The position numbers were made by a program, and so were the translations under genes. From positions 1 through 64,000 of the forward strand of contig NZ_JAHQCW010000023.1 in the NCBI RefSeq assembly GCF_019042275.1: 64,000 bases of DNA, written 5' to 3'. Within the stretch, counting starts at the first letter, position 1. Each line of letters opens with the position of its first letter. This document shows positions 61,452 through 64,000 of the stretch, piece by piece. The notes under the pieces are model-generated. The model had not been told where the DNA came from. It saw only the letters and a program-made list of their open reading frames with translations, and did not search any database. Source of the stretch: Diplocloster agilis (GTDB taxonomy: Bacteria; Bacillota; Clostridia; Lachnospirales; Lachnospiraceae).

Positions 61452-61735
61452 GGAGCGGGCAGGCGCAGGGACGGTCTCCGGGAACGGGGGAGAAAAGCGG
61501 CTTGGGCCGAATCGCTTGAGGCCATGCCTTAGAACGGGTTACGCAAAAGAGGGCAAAACCTCGCAGGACCCGGGGCACTGTTTGAGCCATCTTTTTGGCG
61601 AGTTTGCCCCGGGTCCTGCTAATCAGAGGTTTTACCCTCTTTGGAGTTACCCGTTCTTAGGCATGACCGAAGCGATTCGGCCCAAGCCGCTTTTCTCCCC
61701 CGTTCCCGGAGACCGTCCCTGCGCCTGTCCGCTCC
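61452..61735. repeat. Family 2 long palindrome, copy E (284 bp)
   Basis: GGAGCGGGCAGGCGCAGGGA at 61452 pairs with TCCCTGCGCCTGTCCGCTCC ending at 61735. The internal conserved blocks of copy D are all present. The apical stem is 61563-61576 with 61606-61619, perfect over 14 bp; compared with copy D four of these pairs are changed on both sides. It lies between two genes that diverge, so it is not a simple terminator. The rest of 61308-61819 holds only the ylxM promoter. Confidence 0.92.
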
Positions 61736-61774
61736 GCCCCTTAGCCCGCTTGAAAAACTGTCAAGAAAAAATAC

Positions 61775-61803
61775 TTGACACCCGCGCGAACTTCCTGTAT
61801 AGT
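61775..61803 (+). promoter_or_regulatory. Promoter of ylxM-ffh-rpsP
   Basis: TTGACA at 61775-61780, 17-bp spacer, TATAGT at 61798-61803. Confidence 0.9.
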
Positions 61804-61819
61804 AACAAAGGTGATAAAA

Positions 61820-62164
61820 ATGGAGAAATTCCTGGAGCAGGCATATTTGTATGATTTTTATGGCGAACTGCTGACAGAGCATCAAAAACAGATATACGGG
61901 GATTTTGTCCTGAATGATTTATCCCTGAGCGAGATTGCCGAAGAGCAGGGGATCAGCCGGCAGGGCGTACACGATCTGGTCCGGCGGTGCGATAAGATAT
62001 TAAAGGATTATGAAGATAAATTGCATCTGGTGGAGAAGTTTTTATTTATCAAAAAACAAATTCAGGAGATGCAGCACATTATGGAATCGATGGAAGCTTG
62101 TGAAGAGCCGGAAAAGCTTGGCAGACTGAGGCAGATATCCGGTGAGATCCTGGAGGAGTTATAA
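61820..62164 (+). CDS. ylxM: YlxM/p13-family helix-turn-helix protein
   Basis: A 114-residue UPF0122 protein. It resembles sigma region 4 (YGDFVLNDLSLSEIAEEQGI, SRQGVHDLVRRCDKILKDYE) followed by a helical tail. It is usually encoded next to ffh and is linked to the signal recognition particle, acting on Ffh in related bacteria. The ATG at 61820 has AAAGGTG upstream. It ends three bases before ffh. Confidence 0.92.
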   Translation: MEKFLEQAYLYDFYGELLTEHQKQIYGDFVLNDLSLSEIAEEQGISRQGVHDLVRRCDKILKDYEDKLHLVEKFLFIKKQIQEMQHIMESMEACEEPEKLGRLRQISGEILEEL

Positions 62165-62167
62165 TAC

Positions 62168-63517
62168 ATGGCATTTGAGAGCTTATCAGACAAACTACAG
62201 AATATATTCAAGAACCTGCGCAGCAAGGGCAGGCTGACCGAAGCGGATGTCAAGGCATCGCTAAAAGAGGTTAAGATGGCGTTGCTGGAAGCGGATGTCA
62301 GCTTCAAGGTGGTCAAACAGTTCATGAAAGCCGTGCAGGAGCGCGCGGTGGGGCAGGATGTGTTAAACGGACTGAATCCCGGACAGATGGTGATCAAGAT
62401 CGTCAACGAAGAGATGGTCAATCTGATGGGAGCGGAAACCACGGAGATCGCGCTGCAGCCGGCGGGTGAGATTACGGTTCTTATGATGATGGGACTTCAG
62501 GGAGCCGGTAAAACGACCACCACGGCTAAAATCGCGGGAAAGTTAAAATCCAAAGGCCGTAAGCCATTGCTGGTGGCCTGTGATATCTACCGGCCCGCGG
62601 CGATACAGCAGCTGCAGATCAACGGTGACAAACAGGGCGTGGAAGTATTTTCCATGGGAGACAAGAACAAGCCTGTCAATATCGCCAAAGCGGCAATAGA
62701 GCATGCCTCCAAAAACGGACACAATGTAGTGATCCTGGATACTGCCGGGCGCTTACATGTGGACGAAGACATGATGAACGAGCTGATCGAGATCAAGGAG
62801 AACGTCACGGTCAACCAGAGCCTTCTGGTTGTGGATGCCATGACCGGGCAGGATGCGGTGAATGTGGCGTCCATGTTCGATGAGAAGATCGGCATTGACG
62901 GAGTGATTCTGACGAAACTGGACGGTGATACCCGGGGCGGGGCGGCGCTTTCGATCCGGGCCGTAACCGGAAAGCCGATATTATATATAGGTATGGGAGA
63001 AAAGCTTTCGGATCTGGAACAGTTCTATCCGGACCGTATGGCGTCCCGTATCCTGGGCATGGGCGATGTGCTCACGCTGATCGAGAAAGTACAAAACGAC
63101 ATCGACGAGGACAAAGCCAGAGAGATGGAGCGCAAGCTGCGCAAAGCGGAGTTTGGATTTGACGACTATCTGGAACAGATGCAGCAGATCAAGAAAATGG
63201 GCGGTCTCTCAGACCTGCTGGGCATGATTCCCGGTATGGGAGCCCAGATGAAGAACATCGACGAAGTGGTGGATGACAAGGCCATGTCCCGTGTGGAGGC
63301 CATGATCCTGTCCATGACGCCCCAGGAGCGTTCCAATCCAAGCGTTCTGAACCCGTCGCGGAAGAAGCGGATCGCGGACGGCGCCGGAGTTAACATCAGT
63401 GAAGTAAACCGGCTGGTAAAGCAGTTTGAGCAGGGCAAGAAAATGATGAAGCAGCTTCCCGGTATGATGGGCGGCAAAATGGGTGGTAAAAGAGGCAAGT
63501 TTCGGCTTCCCTTTTAA
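62168..63517 (+). CDS. ffh: Signal recognition particle protein Ffh
   Basis: A 449-residue SRP54 GTPase. N domain (about 1-90), G domain with GLQGAGKTTTTAKIAGKLKS (about 105-124), ILDTAGRLHVDED, LTKLDGDTRGGAALSIRAVT, and a methionine-rich M domain (about 300-449; MIPGMGAQMKNI, GKKMMKQLPGMMGGKMGG) that binds 4.5S RNA and signal sequences. It delivers nascent membrane proteins to FtsY at the membrane. Confidence 0.98.
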   Translation: MAFESLSDKLQNIFKNLRSKGRLTEADVKASLKEVKMALLEADVSFKVVKQFMKAVQERAVGQDVLNGLNPGQMVIKIVNEEMVNLMGAETTEIALQPAGEITVLMMMGLQGAGKTTTTAKIAGKLKSKGRKPLLVACDIYRPAAIQQLQINGDKQGVEVFSMGDKNKPVNIAKAAIEHASKNGHNVVILDTAGRLHVDEDMMNELIEIKENVTVNQSLLVVDAMTGQDAVNVASMFDEKIGIDGVILTKLDGDTRGGAALSIRAVTGKPILYIGMGEKLSDLEQFYPDRMASRILGMGDVLTLIEKVQNDIDEDKAREMERKLRKAEFGFDDYLEQMQQIKKMGGLSDLLGMIPGMGAQMKNIDEVVDDKAMSRVEAMILSMTPQERSNPSVLNPSRKKRIADGAGVNISEVNRLVKQFEQGKKMMKQLPGMMGGKMGGKRGKFRLPF

Positions 63518-63551
63518 CATATAGAGAAAACCTGATAAGGAGGTGAAAGTA

Positions 63552-63797
63552 ATGGCAGTAAAAATCAGATTAAAAAGAATGGGTGCTAAGAAAAAACCTT
63601 TCTATAGAATCATCGTCGCAGATTCCAGATCCCCCAGAGATGGAAAATTCATCGAAGAGATCGGAACCTATGATCCCAACCAGGATCCCAGTGTATTCAA
63701 GGTTGACGAAGAGCTGGCAAAGAAATGGCTGGCAAATGGCGCACAGCCCACAGAAGTAGTCGGCAAGATCTTCAAATTAGCAGGCATTGAAAAGTAA
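63552..63797 (+). CDS. rpsP: 30S ribosomal protein S16
   Basis: An 81-residue S16. [20 protein letters not shown] at the start, [20 protein letters not shown] and [13 protein letters not shown] are diagnostic. The start at 63552 follows AAGGAGGTGAAAG. It lies in the usual ffh-rpsP-khpA order. Confidence 0.98.
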   Translation: MAVKIRLKRMGAKKKPFYRIIVADSRSPRDGKFIEEIGTYDPNQDPSVFKVDEELAKKWLANGAQPTEVVGKIFKLAGIEK

Positions 63798-63825
63798 TGA
63801 TAGCTTGGCCTGGAGGTGAATAGCC

Positions 63826-64000
63826 ATGAAAGAACTGGTGGAAGTAATCGCCAAAGCATTGGTAGATCATCCGGACGAAGTAGTCGTCACACAGACGGAG
63901 AACAACAAAGGGATTACGGTTGAGCTTCACGTGGCCAAGGAAGATATGGGTAAGGTCATTGGTAAGCAGGGCCGTATCGCCAAAGCGATCCGTTCCGTTG
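63826..64000 (+). CDS. khpA: KH-domain RNA-binding protein KhpA (cut by window end)
   Basis: The first 58 codons are visible. MKELVEVIAKALVDHPDEVV is followed by the KH motif in DMGKVIGKQGRIAKAIRSV (GxxG = GKQG). In Firmicutes the protein is about 75 residues and works with KhpB in RNA binding and cell-wall control. TGGAGGTGAA lies before the ATG. The 3' end is outside the window. Confidence 0.93.
   Translation, partial: MKELVEVIAKALVDHPDEVVVTQTENNKGITVELHVAKEDMGKVIGKQGRIAKAIRSV

Overview
The window looks like a chromosomal segment of a spore-forming, anaerobic, mid-GC Firmicute, most likely a Lachnospiraceae-type member of the Clostridia. Evidence: the sporulation sigma factors SigG and SigH, the conserved order cysE-cysS-mrnC-rlmB-sigH, the ylxM-ffh-rpsP-khpA block, an [FeFe]-hydrogenase, a YlmC/YmxH sporulation protein, strong AGGAGG ribosome binding sites, and a GlnRS. 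No rRNA, insertion sequence, phage, plasmid or CRISPR array was seen. Three tRNAs are present (Val-TAC, elongator Met-CAT, Thr-GGT).

Layout. 0.4-3.4 kb: sigG, an HD-domain protein, a double VOC protein and two tRNAs. 3.4-7.8 kb: a hybrid sensor kinase and a regulator with two GntR-type helix-turn-helix domains. 7.8-13.5 kb: ispF, a GNAT, then the cysE-to-sigH operon. 13.8-17.3 kb: a PAS-GGDEF protein, tRNA-Thr and a gene-poor, AT-richer stretch. 17.4-28.8 kb: a permuted XdhC protein, cfa, glnS, a MocR-type regulator, an acidic membrane-anchored protein, a PHP phosphatase, an ArsR-type regulator, a Na+/alanine symporter, a small exporter, crcB and a lipoprotein. 29.1-32.9 kb: galK-galE-galT (Leloir pathway). 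33.8-38.6 kb: a small carbohydrate-type regulon (TIM-barrel isomerase, aldo/keto reductase, LacI regulator, Gfo/Idh/MocA oxidoreductase) apparently tied together by a shared 12-bp palindromic operator. 38.7-42.2 kb: [FeFe]-hydrogenase, MATE exporter, ylmC. 42.3-50.5 kb: a molybdenum region: moeA-like, moaC, moaA, a MOSC-MogA fusion, then modABC and an Mrp ATPase. Both molybdenum operons carry a 24-bp ModE-like box just after the -10 element. 51.1-61.3 kb: two peptide-resistance-type modules placed tail to tail (response regulator, kinase, ABC ATPase, FtsX permease), the second being Bce-type with an extra small membrane-anchored protein and a BceR-like box. 61.8-64 kb: ylxM-ffh-rpsP-khpA (cut by the window end).

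The most unusual content is non-coding. Two families of very long palindromes lie between genes. Family 1 (three copies, at 1, 13548 and 32896) has a conserved three-way-junction core and arms up to about 200 bp. Family 2 (two copies, at 33485 and 61452) has arm sequences that differ strongly between copies yet stay complementary inside each copy, while loop and bulge sequences are conserved. That pattern of paired change suggests either a large structured RNA or palindromes whose arms are kept matched by hairpin-templated correction. Two shorter dispersed repeats (families 3 and 4) also occur; family 4 lies in the same orientation in front of two unrelated genes and folds into three consecutive small hairpins. 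Coordinates and motifs were read by eye; family names are from recognition of motifs, not from a database search.
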